From Galbibacter kalidii (GTDB taxonomy: Bacteria > Bacteroidota > Bacteroidia > Flavobacteriales > Flavobacteriaceae), in NCBI RefSeq assembly GCF_026241135.1, contig NZ_JAPFGA010000005.1, positions 1-64,000 on the forward strand: DNA of 64,000 nucleotides, given 5' to 3'. Position 1 is the first letter of the stretch, and every line of letters starts with the position of its first letter. Under the pieces are notes generated by a model. The model was not told the origin of the DNA and searched no databases. It worked only from the letters and a program-made list of their open reading frames with translations. The translations under genes and the position numbers were made by a program. Shown in pieces: positions 25,248-34,244 of the stretch.

Positions 25248-26474
25248 ATGAAAGAACTGCTTAAACAATACGAAGAAAAATCCCCTGAAATTATATTTAA
25301 CTGGAAAGACCCTGAAACTGAAGCGGAAGGGTGGACAGTGATCAATTCCCTTCGCGGAGGAGCTGCCGGTGGCGGTACGAGAATGCGCGTTGGCTTGGAT
25401 GCAAACGAGGTTTTATCGCTTGCCAAGACTATGGAAGTGAAATTTACTGTTTCGGGTCCGGCCATTGGAGGTGCTAAATCCGGAATCAATTTTGATCCTA
25501 AAGATCCTCGTAAAAAAGAGGTTTTGGAGCGTTGGTACAAAGCTGTGTCTCCCTTGTTGAAAAGTTACTACGGAACCGGAGGCGACCTGAATGTTGATGA
25601 AATTCATGAAGTAATCCCCATTACGGAAGATTGTGGGGTGTGGCATCCGCAGGAGGGGGTGTTCAACGGACATTTCAGACCAACGGAGGCGGACAAGATT
25701 AACCGTATCGGACAATTGAGACAGGGGGTGATCAAAGTTTTGGAAAACGAACGCTTTTCTCCCGATGTAAAAAGAAAGTACACCGTTGCAGATATGATCA
25801 CCGGGTATGGGGTGGCAGAATCGGTAAAACATTATTACAACATATACAGAGGAGCTGTAAAAGGTAAAAAAGCAATCGTACAAGGATTTGGAAATGTAGG
25901 AGCCGCCGCAGCCTATTATCTCTCCCAAATGGGAGTGAAAATTGTAGGGATTATCGATATTGACGGAGGTGTGATCAATGAAGAAGGTTTTGCTTTTGAA
26001 GAGATAAAATCATTTTTCTTGGCTAAAAAGGGAAGTACCTTGGCACTGGAAAATATGATTCCGTTTAAAGAAATGAATGAAAGAATCTGGAGTCTTTCCG
26101 CAGAGATATTTATGCCCTGTGCCGCTTCGCGATTGATCACCAAAGAACAAATAACCAAATTGATCGATACAGGTTTGGAGGTGGTAACATGCGGAGCCAA
26201 TGTGCCTTTTGCCGATAAAGAGATATTTTTTGGACCGATTATGGAATATACAGACCAACGTATCAGTTTGATACCGGATTTTATTTCAAATTGTGGTATG
26301 GCTCGTGTTTTCGCTTATTTTATGGAACGGCGAACAGAAATGACAGACAAAGCGATTTTTGAAGACACATCAAATACCATTAAAAAAGCCCTGCAAAATA
26401 CCTTCAAACAAAGTGTTAATAAAACAAATATTAGCAGCACCGCTTTTGAAATCGCATTAAAACAATTAATTTAG
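25248..26474 (+). CDS. Glu/Leu/Phe/Val dehydrogenase family protein
   Basis: This is a 408-residue NAD(P)-dependent amino-acid dehydrogenase. The catalytic-lysine region is PAIGGAKSGINFDPK, and YGTGGDLNVDEIHEV follows. The dinucleotide fold is KKAIVQGFGNVGAAAAYYLSQ. Later CGANVPFADKE and ISNCGMARVFAYFMER complete the fold. The motif order is right for the family, but substrate choice (glutamate, leucine or valine) cannot be told from sequence. In Flavobacteriaceae this gene is generally found beside anmK and nhaD, as here. Confidence 0.9.
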   Translation: MKELLKQYEEKSPEIIFNWKDPETEAEGWTVINSLRGGAAGGGTRMRVGLDANEVLSLAKTMEVKFTVSGPAIGGAKSGINFDPKDPRKKEVLERWYKAVSPLLKSYYGTGGDLNVDEIHEVIPITEDCGVWHPQEGVFNGHFRPTEADKINRIGQLRQGVIKVLENERFSPDVKRKYTVADMITGYGVAESVKHYYNIYRGAVKGKKAIVQGFGNVGAAAAYYLSQMGVKIVGIIDIDGGVINEEGFAFEEIKSFFLAKKGSTLALENMIPFKEMNERIWSLSAEIFMPCAASRLITKEQITKLIDTGLEVVTCGANVPFADKEIFFGPIMEYTDQRISLIPDFISNCGMARVFAYFMERRTEMTDKAIFEDTSNTIKKALQNTFKQSVNKTNISSTAFEIALKQLI

Positions 26475-26517
26475 GCCCGGATTTTATACTAACAATCAAA
26501 AAAATTAAACTATCCCT

Positions 26518-27885
26518 ATGGAAATGATAATTATTATTGTATTTGTTCTTGGGTATTTGGCTATTACTTTAGAGCACAATTTAAAAGTAGATAAACTGAT
26601 TCCTGCTTTGGGAATGATGGCGCTGTTATGGGCGATAATAGCCTTGACCCATATGGATGTTTTTGAGGTCAATGCCGAGCTGAAAGAACTTGAAGCCACC
26701 CATATCGATGAGATTTTGCTACATCATTTAGGGAAAACAGCCGAGATATTGATATTCCTGCTGGGAGCGATGACCATAGTGGAAATCATTGATTATTTTG
26801 ATGGTTTTGCAACTATAAAGGGATATATAAAGACAAGAAGTAAACGGAAGCTGCTTTGGATTTTTTCAATTTTGGCTTTCGTGCTTTCTGCGATTATAGA
26901 CAACTTGACTGCGACTATCGTACTTATCACTATTCTTCAAAAAGTGTTGGATGATAAAAAAACGCGTTTGTGGTTTGCAGGACTTATCGTTATTGCTGCA
27001 AATGCCGGAGGGGCTTGGTCTCCGATAGGGGATGTTACAACTACCATGTTGTGGATCGGTGATAAAGTATCGACTGCACAATTGATAGAACATGTATTGG
27101 TGCCTTCCATCTTTTGTATGGTCATACCTACCTTTATTGCTTCACGAATGAAGGTATTTCAAGGGAAAATAGAAGGTGAATTCACTAACGGATCTAAAAA
27201 ATCCAAATACGGAACGATCATGTTGTACCTCGGATTGGGGATGATTGTTTTTGTTCCGATTTTTAAGACGATAACACACTTGCCTCCCTATGTTGGAATG
27301 ATGCTTTCTTTGGCTGTTGTGGCCACTTTGGCTGAGATATATAGTAACAGGAAGTTTACCATTTCGGCAGCTATTGAGCACAGTGAAGCCGATGCTCAAG
27401 GACACCATAGTCCGGTACACCAATCCCTTTCACGGATAGAATTGCCGAGTATCTTGTTCTTCTTAGGTATTTTGATGGCTGTAGCAGCTTTGGAATCCTT
27501 AGGAATGCTATTCCATTTTGCTGAAACATTAGATGAAAGTATGCCAATGTTGGGGACAGAAGGGGTAGGTGAAAAAGTTTCGGATTTGGTAATACTCATA
27601 CTAGGTGTCGGTTCAGCTATTATAGATAATGTGCCGTTGGTGGCAGCCAGTATGGGAATGTTCTCTGTAGGAATGGACGATCCTGTTTGGCATTTTATTG
27701 CCTATTCTGCCGGAACGGGCGGTAGTATGCTTATTATTGGTTCTGCTGCCGGAGTTGTAGCAATGGGAATGGAAAAAATTGATTTTTTCTGGTATCTTAA
27801 AAAAATAGCTTGGTTGGCATTTGTCGGTTTTATAGCCGGTGCCGGAGTTTTTATATTGATAAGAAATTTAATTCTGAACGGATAA
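26518..27885 (+). CDS. nhaD: Na+/H+ antiporter, NhaD type
   Basis: This 455-residue membrane protein of the ion-transporter superfamily exports Na+ in exchange for H+. It has about twelve hydrophobic segments. Conserved stretches are LLGAMTIVEIIDYFDGF, SAIIDNLTATIVLITILQK and NAGGAWSPIGDVTTTMLWIG, with a second half repeating the pattern (GSAIIDNVPLVAASMGM, then YSAGTGGSMLIIGSAAG). A salt-adapted habitat is plausible but not proved. It starts 43 bases after the dehydrogenase gene. Confidence 0.92.
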   Translation: MEMIIIIVFVLGYLAITLEHNLKVDKLIPALGMMALLWAIIALTHMDVFEVNAELKELEATHIDEILLHHLGKTAEILIFLLGAMTIVEIIDYFDGFATIKGYIKTRSKRKLLWIFSILAFVLSAIIDNLTATIVLITILQKVLDDKKTRLWFAGLIVIAANAGGAWSPIGDVTTTMLWIGDKVSTAQLIEHVLVPSIFCMVIPTFIASRMKVFQGKIEGEFTNGSKKSKYGTIMLYLGLGMIVFVPIFKTITHLPPYVGMMLSLAVVATLAEIYSNRKFTISAAIEHSEADAQGHHSPVHQSLSRIELPSILFFLGILMAVAALESLGMLFHFAETLDESMPMLGTEGVGEKVSDLVILILGVGSAIIDNVPLVAASMGMFSVGMDDPVWHFIAYSAGTGGSMLIIGSAAGVVAMGMEKIDFFWYLKKIAWLAFVGFIAGAGVFILIRNLILNG

Positions 27886-27934
27886 TTTTACGACTAAATC
27901 ACCGTTATTAACCTAACCTATATAAATATAACAT

Positions 27935-28624
27935 ATGGTATTATTTCAAGAAGCGACCCAGGAAGTGGCAGAAGAAGCACTTTCTGAAGAAAAGACATTA
28001 TCGGTTATAGACTTGATTGCAAACGGAGGAACTGGAAGTGTAGTCATAATAGCGATACTTTTTGTCTTGTTGTTTGTAGCGCTGTATATCTATTTTGAAC
28101 GGATTTTTGCGATTAAAGCTGCGTCGAAGATCGATAAAAACTTTATGAACCAGATTCGGGACCATGTTTCCAACGGCAAGTTGGAAGCGGCCAAAATATT
28201 ATGTGCACAAACAGATTCACCGGTAGCACGACTCACGGAAAAAGGAATTTCACGTATAGGAAAACCTTTGGACGATATCAATAAAGCGATAGAGAATGCC
28301 GGTACTTTAGAGGTCTATAAATTGGAAAAGAATGTGAGTATTTTGGCAACCGTAGCGGGAGCTGCCCCAATGATAGGTTTCTTGGGAACTGTGATCGGTA
28401 TGATCATTGCTTTCCATCAAATGGCGACCAGTGGCGGACAAGCCGAAATGGGGCAATTGGCCGGAGGTATTTATACGGCGATGACAACTACCGTTGGTGG
28501 ACTTATAGTAGGGATTATAGCATATATTGGTTATAATCATGTTGTAGTTCGTACAGATAAGGTAGTCCACAATATGGAAGCCAATGCGGTTCAATTCCTA
28601 GACTTGTTGAATGAGCCTGTATAG
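27935..28624 (+). CDS. exbB: MotA/TolQ/ExbB proton channel family protein
   Basis: This 229-residue inner-membrane protein has segments near residues 34-55, 125-150 and 165-190, giving the usual three-helix ExbB/TolQ topology. The conserved MotA/TolQ/ExbB stretch is VAGAAPMIGFLGTVIGMIIA, followed by LAGGIYTAMTTTVGGLIVGI. With the next two genes it would form a proton-motive-force driven complex energising outer-membrane transport or envelope stability. The ExbD gene follows after a 205-base gap containing nothing I recognise. Confidence 0.9.
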   Translation: MVLFQEATQEVAEEALSEEKTLSVIDLIANGGTGSVVIIAILFVLLFVALYIYFERIFAIKAASKIDKNFMNQIRDHVSNGKLEAAKILCAQTDSPVARLTEKGISRIGKPLDDINKAIENAGTLEVYKLEKNVSILATVAGAAPMIGFLGTVIGMIIAFHQMATSGGQAEMGQLAGGIYTAMTTTVGGLIVGIIAYIGYNHVVVRTDKVVHNMEANAVQFLDLLNEPV

Positions 28625-28829
28625 GTTCTTCTTCGTTATTAGATTAAATTTAAGAATATGAAACATTTATAATCAGCTTAAATTCATTATATTATAAAGA
28701 TGATTATGGATGTTTTTGTGATATAAAAATATATTTATGAAATACCCATGGTAAAGTTTCTTTTTAATACAAAATGGAGATGAATGTGGGTGTTCCATGT
28801 GACCTTTGAAAAATAAATAAAACAGACTC

Positions 28830-29216
28830 ATGAAACTAAAAGGAAGAAACAAAGTGTCGCCGGAATTCAGTATGAGTTCCATGACTGATATTGTTTTTTT
28901 GCTCTTGGTGTTCTTTATGCTTACCTCAAATACGCCAAACGCATTAGACCTGCTTTTGCCTAAAGCTAAAGGAAAATCAACAAATGTTCAGAACGTTTCT
29001 GTAAGTATCAATAACAATCTCGATATTTATGTAGATGATCAGAAAGTAAAGCCGGAATTTGTTGAAACCGAGCTCAGACGAAGGCTAAAGGATGTTGAAA
29101 CACCAACAATTATCTTAAGAGCCGAAAAGAGCGTACCTATCGATAATGCAGTAAACATTATGGATATTGCCAATCAGAACAATTATAAAGTAATACTGGC
29201 TGTAAGACCTAAATAA
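28830..29216 (+). CDS. exbD: ExbD/TolR family biopolymer transport protein
   Basis: This 128-residue protein has one N-terminal membrane helix (about 15-35, MTDIVFLLLVFFMLTSN), in which the Asp in SMTDIVF is the conserved proton-pathway residue. A periplasmic domain ends in VPIDNAVNIMDIANQNNYKV, typical of ExbD/TolR. It is followed after one base by the TonB-like gene, a conserved arrangement. Confidence 0.92.
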   Translation: MKLKGRNKVSPEFSMSSMTDIVFLLLVFFMLTSNTPNALDLLLPKAKGKSTNVQNVSVSINNNLDIYVDDQKVKPEFVETELRRRLKDVETPTIILRAEKSVPIDNAVNIMDIANQNNYKVILAVRPK

Positions 29217-29217
29217 A

Positions 29218-30108
29218 ATGTCTTTTTTAGATACCCGACATAAGAAAAAATCGTTTACAATAACAACGGTGTTGCTCAGTGCACTCATCTTGTTAATGTT
29301 TTATATTGGGTTGTCTTATTTAGATCCACCCATAGAGAGTGGTATATCTGTAAACTTTGGCACTACCAATTTCGGTAGCGGAAATGTACAGCCAAAGGAA
29401 AAAATTAAAAGCACTCCTGTAGAAAAGCCTGAGCCGAAAAAAACTTCTGAAACAGCAAAACCAACGCCTACAACACCTGAAGAGTCTGTTGAAAAGTCCG
29501 AGGAAGTGGTAACCCAAAATAACGAGGAGTCTATCGTTATAAAAAAGAAAAAAGAAGCTGAGGCTAAGAAAAAAGCCGAGGAGGAAGCGAAGCGTAAAGC
29601 ACAGGCTGAAGCCGAACGCCTTGAGAGAGAGCGAAAAGTGGAAGAAGAACGCATCAGAAAAGAACAGGAAGCCAAAAAAGAGAGCTTGGACGCACTAATG
29701 GGCGGACTTAATAATTCCGACGGTGAAGCCAGTGGAGGCGAAGGTGATGATGACAGAGCAGGGGATAAAGGACAACCTGACGGCGACCCTTATGCAAGCA
29801 GTTATTATGGCGGTGCCGGAAGCGGATCGGGAGGAACAGGTTACGGACTTAACGGCCGTAGTTTGATGTCAGGGGATAAGTTTGTGCAGGATTGTAACGA
29901 GTCCGGAACGGTCGTTGTCAAGATCGAAGTAGACAGGTCGGGGAAAGTTGTAAGTACAACATCCGGAGTTAAAGGAACGACCAATACGGCACAATGTTTA
30001 AAAGAAGCAGCAGATAAAACTGCGAGGTCCTACAAATGGAATGCAGATTCTAATGCTCCTTCACGTCAAATAGGATTTGTAGTCGTTAATTTTAAACTCA
30101 GAGGATAG
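29218..30108 (+). CDS. TonB-like energy transducer with coiled coil
   Basis: This 296-residue protein has a single N-terminal membrane helix (about 17-37, VLLSALILLMFYIGLSYLD), then a Pro/Lys/Glu-rich linker (57-95) and a long charged coiled coil (about 105-155, KKKEAEAKKKAEEEAKRKAQ and on). A Gly-rich segment (about 175-210) precedes a TonB/TolA-type C-terminal domain (GTVVVKIEVDRSGKVVSTTS, with two Cys). It fits the third partner of an ExbB-ExbD complex spanning the periplasm. The coiled coil recalls TolA. The target receptor is unknown. folC starts 3 bases later. Confidence 0.87.
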   Translation: MSFLDTRHKKKSFTITTVLLSALILLMFYIGLSYLDPPIESGISVNFGTTNFGSGNVQPKEKIKSTPVEKPEPKKTSETAKPTPTTPEESVEKSEEVVTQNNEESIVIKKKKEAEAKKKAEEEAKRKAQAEAERLERERKVEEERIRKEQEAKKESLDALMGGLNNSDGEASGGEGDDDRAGDKGQPDGDPYASSYYGGAGSGSGGTGYGLNGRSLMSGDKFVQDCNESGTVVVKIEVDRSGKVVSTTSGVKGTTNTAQCLKEAADKTARSYKWNADSNAPSRQIGFVVVNFKLRG

Positions 30109-30111
30109 CAA

Positions 30112-31320
30112 ATGACATACGATCAAACGCTAAACTGGATGTTTGGCCGCTTGTCTATGTATCAAAAACAGGGGCAATCAGCTTTTAATCCTAAACTTAC
30201 CAATACCATTGCTTTTGCAAAACACCTTGGAAACCCGGAATTGGGCTTTAGATCCATTCACGTGGCAGGAACCAACGGAAAAGGTTCCACAAGTCATATG
30301 TTGGCTTCTGTTCTACAAGAAGCGGGATATAAGGTGGGTTTGTATACCTCACCGCACCTTAAAGATTTTAGGGAACGCATAAAAATTAACGGGGAAGATG
30401 TTACTGAAGATTTTGTAGTTGATTTTATAGCTAAAAATAAAACCTTTTTGGAGGATAATCAGCTGTCTTTTTTTGAAATGACCGTCGGTATGGCGTTTCG
30501 CTATTTTGCTGATGAAAAAGTAGATATCGCTGTTGTTGAAGTTGGATTGGGAGGACGATTTGATTCGACAAACATCATTACTCCTGAAGTGTCTTTGATT
30601 ACCAATATCGGTTATGATCATACCGATATGTTGGGCGATACGCTGGAGAAGATTGCTTGGGAAAAAGCGGGAATTATCAAGCCTGATGTGCCGGTGGTGA
30701 TCAGTGAATATGATGAATCGACATTTCCGGTATTTCAATCTGTTGCCAAGGAAGTCAATTCGCCTCTTTTTTTGGCTGCTGAGACTAGTTGTAGTTATAA
30801 AAGTGATTTGCTGGGCGATTATCAGGAAAAGAACATTAAGGCAGTTGTAACTGTGTTAAAACAGCTTAAAAGCTTTCAAATTTCAGAAGGACACATAAAA
30901 AACGGACTTCTACATACCGTAAAGAACACCGGACTTATGGGGAGGTGGCAAAAAATGGCAGAAAAGCCCACTGTAATTTGTGATACTGCCCATAATAAGG
31001 AAGGGCTTTCCATTGTGATCAATCAAATTTTAAAACAGGCATTCGGCAAGCTACATATTGTGTTAGGCTTTGTAAAAGGCAAAAAGTTGGATGAGATTCT
31101 CCCTTTGTTTCCGAAAGATGCGATTTTTTATTTTTGTTCCCCGGATATTTTAAGAGCTATGGATGCCAAAGTTCTACAGCAAAAAGCAGCATATTTTTCA
31201 TTGAAAGGTGAGGTATACGGTTCAGTTTCAGAAGCTTTGGACGCTGCTAAAAATAGGGCATCAGAGGATGATTTTATATTTGTTGGAGGTAGCAATTTTG
31301 TGGTAGCAGAAATAGTTTAA
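30112..31320 (+). CDS. folC: Folylpolyglutamate synthase / dihydrofolate synthase
   Basis: FolC adds glutamate to dihydropteroate or folates. The 402 residues are typical. ATP loop HVAGTNGKGSTSHMLAS, folate site YTSPHLKDFRERIKINGE, central VEVGLGGRFDSTN and NIGYDHTDMLGDTLEKIAWE, and the C-terminal domain (CDTAHNKEGLSI, then LGFVKGKKLDEIL) are all present. It may be the last gene of the exbB-exbD-TonB transcript. A consensus promoter for tRNA-Val follows immediately. Confidence 0.95.
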   Translation: MTYDQTLNWMFGRLSMYQKQGQSAFNPKLTNTIAFAKHLGNPELGFRSIHVAGTNGKGSTSHMLASVLQEAGYKVGLYTSPHLKDFRERIKINGEDVTEDFVVDFIAKNKTFLEDNQLSFFEMTVGMAFRYFADEKVDIAVVEVGLGGRFDSTNIITPEVSLITNIGYDHTDMLGDTLEKIAWEKAGIIKPDVPVVISEYDESTFPVFQSVAKEVNSPLFLAAETSCSYKSDLLGDYQEKNIKAVVTVLKQLKSFQISEGHIKNGLLHTVKNTGLMGRWQKMAEKPTVICDTAHNKEGLSIVINQILKQAFGKLHIVLGFVKGKKLDEILPLFPKDAIFYFCSPDILRAMDAKVLQQKAAYFSLKGEVYGSVSEALDAAKNRASEDDFIFVGGSNFVVAEIV

Positions 31321-31337
31321 TTTTTTTCATTTTTTCT

Positions 31338-31368
31338 TTTGTGGGATTGAAAAACTGTTCTATATTTG
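31338..31368 (+). promoter_or_regulatory. Consensus promoter for tRNA-Val
   Basis: TTTG (31338-31341), a 19-base spacer and TATATTTG (31361-31368) are a perfect Bacteroidota promoter. The predicted start near 31375 leaves a leader of about 17 bases before the tRNA. Confidence 0.88.
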
Positions 31369-31391
31369 CATCCGCAATAAGGAAATAAAAA

Positions 31392-31469
31392 GGGCGATTA
31401 GCTCAGTTGGTTCAGAGCGGCTGGTTTACACCCAGTAGGTCGGGGGTTCGAATCCCTCATCGCCCACCA
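31392..31469 (+). tRNA. tRNA-Val (anticodon TAC)
   Basis: Acceptor stem GGGCGAT/ATCGCCC, D-arm GCTCAGTTGGTTCAGAGC, anticodon stem-loop GCTGG-TTTACAC-CCAGT and a T-arm with GGTTCGAATCC are all present. The loop reads TAC, giving valine. Unlike tRNA-Thr here, the 3' CCA is encoded (31467-31469). Confidence 0.95.
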
Positions 31470-31479
31470 GCTTTTTAGA

Positions 31480-31511
31480 AAAACCATTCAATTTCTTGAA
31501 TGGTTTTTTGT
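31480..31511 (+). terminator. Rho-independent terminator after tRNA-Val
   Basis: AAACCATTCAA and TTGAATGGTTT (31481-31491 / 31496-31506) form an 11-bp stem with a 4-base loop, followed by TTTG. The 270 bases from here to the OmpA gene are AT-rich with no other recognisable feature. Confidence 0.88.
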
Positions 31512-31781
31512 TTTATATACAAACTTTACGAATATTAAAGATTTGGGAATGAGAGTCCTAAAGTGAACCAAATGCGATTTCGGATTATAAAAATTGTACG
31601 ATAATTAGTCGTTTTGTTGTAAGGTTTATATTTATAAAATGGTAAAGTATTGATTATCAGAGTGTAGTACTTCTCTCTATTGATTGTTATCTGCCGACTT
31701 TTTAGGTGGCTTTATAGTAGTTTTTTTGTCGAAGAGGTTATTTGGGGTACCTTCTACCAACTAATCAACTACTATAATTAT

Positions 31782-32864
31782 ATGAAACTTTTAAAACTAC
31801 TCTCAATTTTATTCTTTTTTGTAGCTGAAGTACACGCACAGGAAGGGGATAATTTTTGGTTATTAGGCATTGGGTTTAATGTGGTAGACGACATGGGAAT
31901 TAAAAGCAGGCAATATGCTGATGTGGATGATAATTGGCATATGGTGCCTTTTCCTTCAAGGGCCTCGGTTGGTTATTTTCTTAATAACGGTTTAGGCTTT
32001 CAACTTATAGGGACTTATAATCATTACAAAAGCGGGAGAATGGTAGATGGAACCGAGCTTTTGGGAGATAGAGATTATGTAGGCATTGATACTCAGATAA
32101 GTTATAGCTTGAATAGGGTTTTCGGACATATGGGATGGTTTGATCCTTATTTGGCTGCGGGTGGTGGTTATACATGGGTTGGAGATATAGGAAGGCCTAC
32201 ATTAAATGCTGGAGGTGGTTCTAATATATGGTTGAGCGATAGAGTAGGCATAAATTTGAACGCTGTCGGAAAGTTTTCTGTAAAAGATAGAGAGGTAGCG
32301 ACCAATCATGCACAGTATTCAATTGGTGTTGTGTTTAAATTGACGAACTCCAAAGGAGAAGAACTTTTGACCAATGAAAATATTGTAGAGGTAGAATCAG
32401 TGCCTGAACCTGTAGCAGATACCACAAGTGTTGTTGAAATAGAAAAAGAAAAAATCATAGATGCAGGGCCTACTGAAGCTGAATTGTTACGACAAAAGAT
32501 TTTAAATGAATTTGAAGCTGTTAAACAAGTGTATTTTGCATTCGATTCGTCTCATTTAACATCGGAAAGCAAAGAGAGGCTAGATGTGCTTGTTGCATTT
32601 ATGGATATGTATCCTGATGTTGTGGTTTCCTTTGGGGCACATGCCGATTCTAGAGGGCCGGCTACATACAATATTGGGCTAACAGAACGTAGAGCTGCCG
32701 CAGTAGCCGATTATTTAAACTTAAAAGGATTGTCCAGTGAGCGGTTTTATGCTAAGGGTTATGGTGAATCTAATTTGGTCAACCATTGCTCAGATGGTGT
32801 GAAATGCACGGAAGAAGAACATCGGTTGAACAGAAGGGCTTCTTTTGAGCTGCTTGAAGATTAA
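31782..32864 (+). CDS. OmpA-family outer-membrane protein
   Basis: ATG at 31782 gives a 360-residue protein with a clear signal peptide (MKLLKLLSILFFFVAEVHAQ, cleavage after AHA-like VHA). Earlier in-frame codons would precede the signal. Residues about 25-210 form a beta-barrel of the OmpA type (alternating strands, many Trp/Tyr/Gly). After a Pro/Glu linker comes a C-terminal OmpA peptidoglycan-binding domain: VYFAFDSSHLTSESKERLDV, GAHADSRGPATYNIGLTERR and a LNRRASFELL end. The two Cys in HCSDGVKCTEEE lie in the domain's usual disulphide-like loop. It probably links outer membrane and wall. Confidence 0.92.
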   Translation: MKLLKLLSILFFFVAEVHAQEGDNFWLLGIGFNVVDDMGIKSRQYADVDDNWHMVPFPSRASVGYFLNNGLGFQLIGTYNHYKSGRMVDGTELLGDRDYVGIDTQISYSLNRVFGHMGWFDPYLAAGGGYTWVGDIGRPTLNAGGGSNIWLSDRVGINLNAVGKFSVKDREVATNHAQYSIGVVFKLTNSKGEELLTNENIVEVESVPEPVADTTSVVEIEKEKIIDAGPTEAELLRQKILNEFEAVKQVYFAFDSSHLTSESKERLDVLVAFMDMYPDVVVSFGAHADSRGPATYNIGLTERRAAAVADYLNLKGLSSERFYAKGYGESNLVNHCSDGVKCTEEEHRLNRRASFELLED

Positions 32865-32900
32865 GTGTCAACAACAAAATCATTTTAGGGGTTTTGAATT

Positions 32901-34178
32901 TTACAAACAATCCAAAACCCTTTCCAAAGCCATACCCCTGGATCCTTTTATCAAAATGGCGCTATCATTTGGTAGCGGATTTTTAACAAGGTAATTTTTA
33001 AGCTCTTCAAAACTGTTGAATTTTGATGCACTTGTCTTTGTGCGGTAAAAATTTTCGCCTATCAAAAGCACCTTTTCAAAATTCATTGCTATAGCGAGTT
33101 CGGCTATGTTTTGATGTTCTTTTTCAGATTCGCTACCCAATTCAAACATATCACCTAGAATAATCACTTTGTTATCGCCGTTCATGGCTTTAAAATTCTC
33201 CAGAGCTACTTTCATGCTACTTGGATTGGCATTGTAAGCATCCATGACGATTTTGTGCTTTTCAGTGTTCAGAATTTGGGAGCGATTGTTTGTAGGGGTG
33301 TAGTCTCTTATCGCTTCTTTGATCTTTGTCATCGGAATATTAAAATAAAGTCCGATAGCAACCGCTGCAGCAATGTTTGTGAAATTATAGCTGCCAATAA
33401 GCCTGGAGTTTATAGAAGCTCCCTGTGCGGTTATACAAACAAATGGGGCTGTTTTGTCAAGGTGAATTTCGACATCGCCATTGTTTGTTGTGCTAAAGCC
33501 GAACTTTTTCTCGTAGTTTTTTAGTTTTTCGGTTTGAATAGGGTCATCGGAATTATAAAAAATCGTTTTGTTATTGGAGATAAGGTGATCATAGAGTTCA
33601 CTTTTACCTTGAATAACACCTTCAATATTTCCAAAACCTTCAAGGTGTGCTTTTCCGAAATTGGTGATATAGCCGAAATCAGGATGGGTGATTTTGCAGA
33701 GGGATTCAATTTCTTTCAAGTGATTGGCACCCATTTCCACAATTCCTATTTCGGTCGATTTATCCATGGAGAGTAGGGTGAGCGGTACACCAATGTGATT
33801 GTTTAAGTTGCCTTTGGTGGCAACAGTGTTGAATTTCTTAGACAACACAGCATTGATGAGTTCTTTGGTAGTTGTTTTCCCGTTACTTCCGGTTAGCGAT
33901 ATGATAGGGAGTTTCAAAAAACTTCTGTGGTGGTTAGCGAGTTGCTGCAAGCTTTTCAAGACATCTTCAACCAAGATGGTTTTTTCTGAAATTTGAAATT
34001 CCTTTTCGTCTATAACAGCATAATCAGCTCCTTTGTCAAGGGCATCTTTAGCAAATTGATTTCCGTTAAAATTTGCTCCCTTTAAAGCGAAAAAAATGGT
34101 GTTCTTTTCAATTTTCCGGGTATCGGTAACAACTCCGTTTGTGTTTAGGAATATGCGGTGTAGCTCTTCAATTTTCAT
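32901..34178 (-). CDS. murF: UDP-N-acetylmuramoyl-tripeptide--D-alanyl-D-alanine ligase
   Basis: MurF adds D-Ala-D-Ala to the UDP-MurNAc tripeptide in the last cytoplasmic step of peptidoglycan precursor synthesis. It has 425 residues. The uridine domain starts MKIEELHRIFLNTNGVVTDT, the ATP loop is SLTGSNGKTTTKELIN, and the Mur ligase C-terminal part holds DAYNANPSSMKVALENF. The gldJ terminator lies just upstream. The murF-gldJ-porV order is typical of Flavobacteriaceae. Confidence 0.95.
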   Translation of the reverse strand: MKIEELHRIFLNTNGVVTDTRKIEKNTIFFALKGANFNGNQFAKDALDKGADYAVIDEKEFQISEKTILVEDVLKSLQQLANHHRSFLKLPIISLTGSNGKTTTKELINAVLSKKFNTVATKGNLNNHIGVPLTLLSMDKSTEIGIVEMGANHLKEIESLCKITHPDFGYITNFGKAHLEGFGNIEGVIQGKSELYDHLISNNKTIFYNSDDPIQTEKLKNYEKKFGFSTTNNGDVEIHLDKTAPFVCITAQGASINSRLIGSYNFTNIAAAVAIGLYFNIPMTKIKEAIRDYTPTNNRSQILNTEKHKIVMDAYNANPSSMKVALENFKAMNGDNKVIILGDMFELGSESEKEHQNIAELAIAMNFEKVLLIGENFYRTKTSASKFNSFEELKNYLVKNPLPNDSAILIKGSRGMALERVLDCL

Positions 34179-34192
34179 GGATTAAAAGTATA

Positions 34193-34217
34193 AAAAAAGC
34201 CCTGAAATATTCAGGGC
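34193..34217 (-). terminator. Terminator after gldJ
   Basis: GCCCTGA-AATA-TTCAGGGC is a strong short hairpin, with seven A before it on the plus strand (a T-run after it on the minus strand). It separates gldJ from the murF gene that starts 15 bases further on, so murF needs its own promoter or read-through. Confidence 0.88.
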
Positions 34218-34244
34218 CTCTTATGAAAAAATGTGGAATATTTT

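Noticed and set aside
25413-25928. 171-residue frame opposite the Glu/Leu dehydrogenase gene
   Set aside because: It is antisense within a conserved gene, with Phe/His-rich shadow composition.
28625-28829. Hidden gene in the exbB-exbD gap
   Set aside because: Only short AT-rich frames occur. A 69-residue minus-strand frame is shadow-like and overlaps exbD.
31392-31469. tRNA-Val as a genomic-island site
   Set aside because: The 3' end is not duplicated nearby and no integrase or foreign-looking genes follow.
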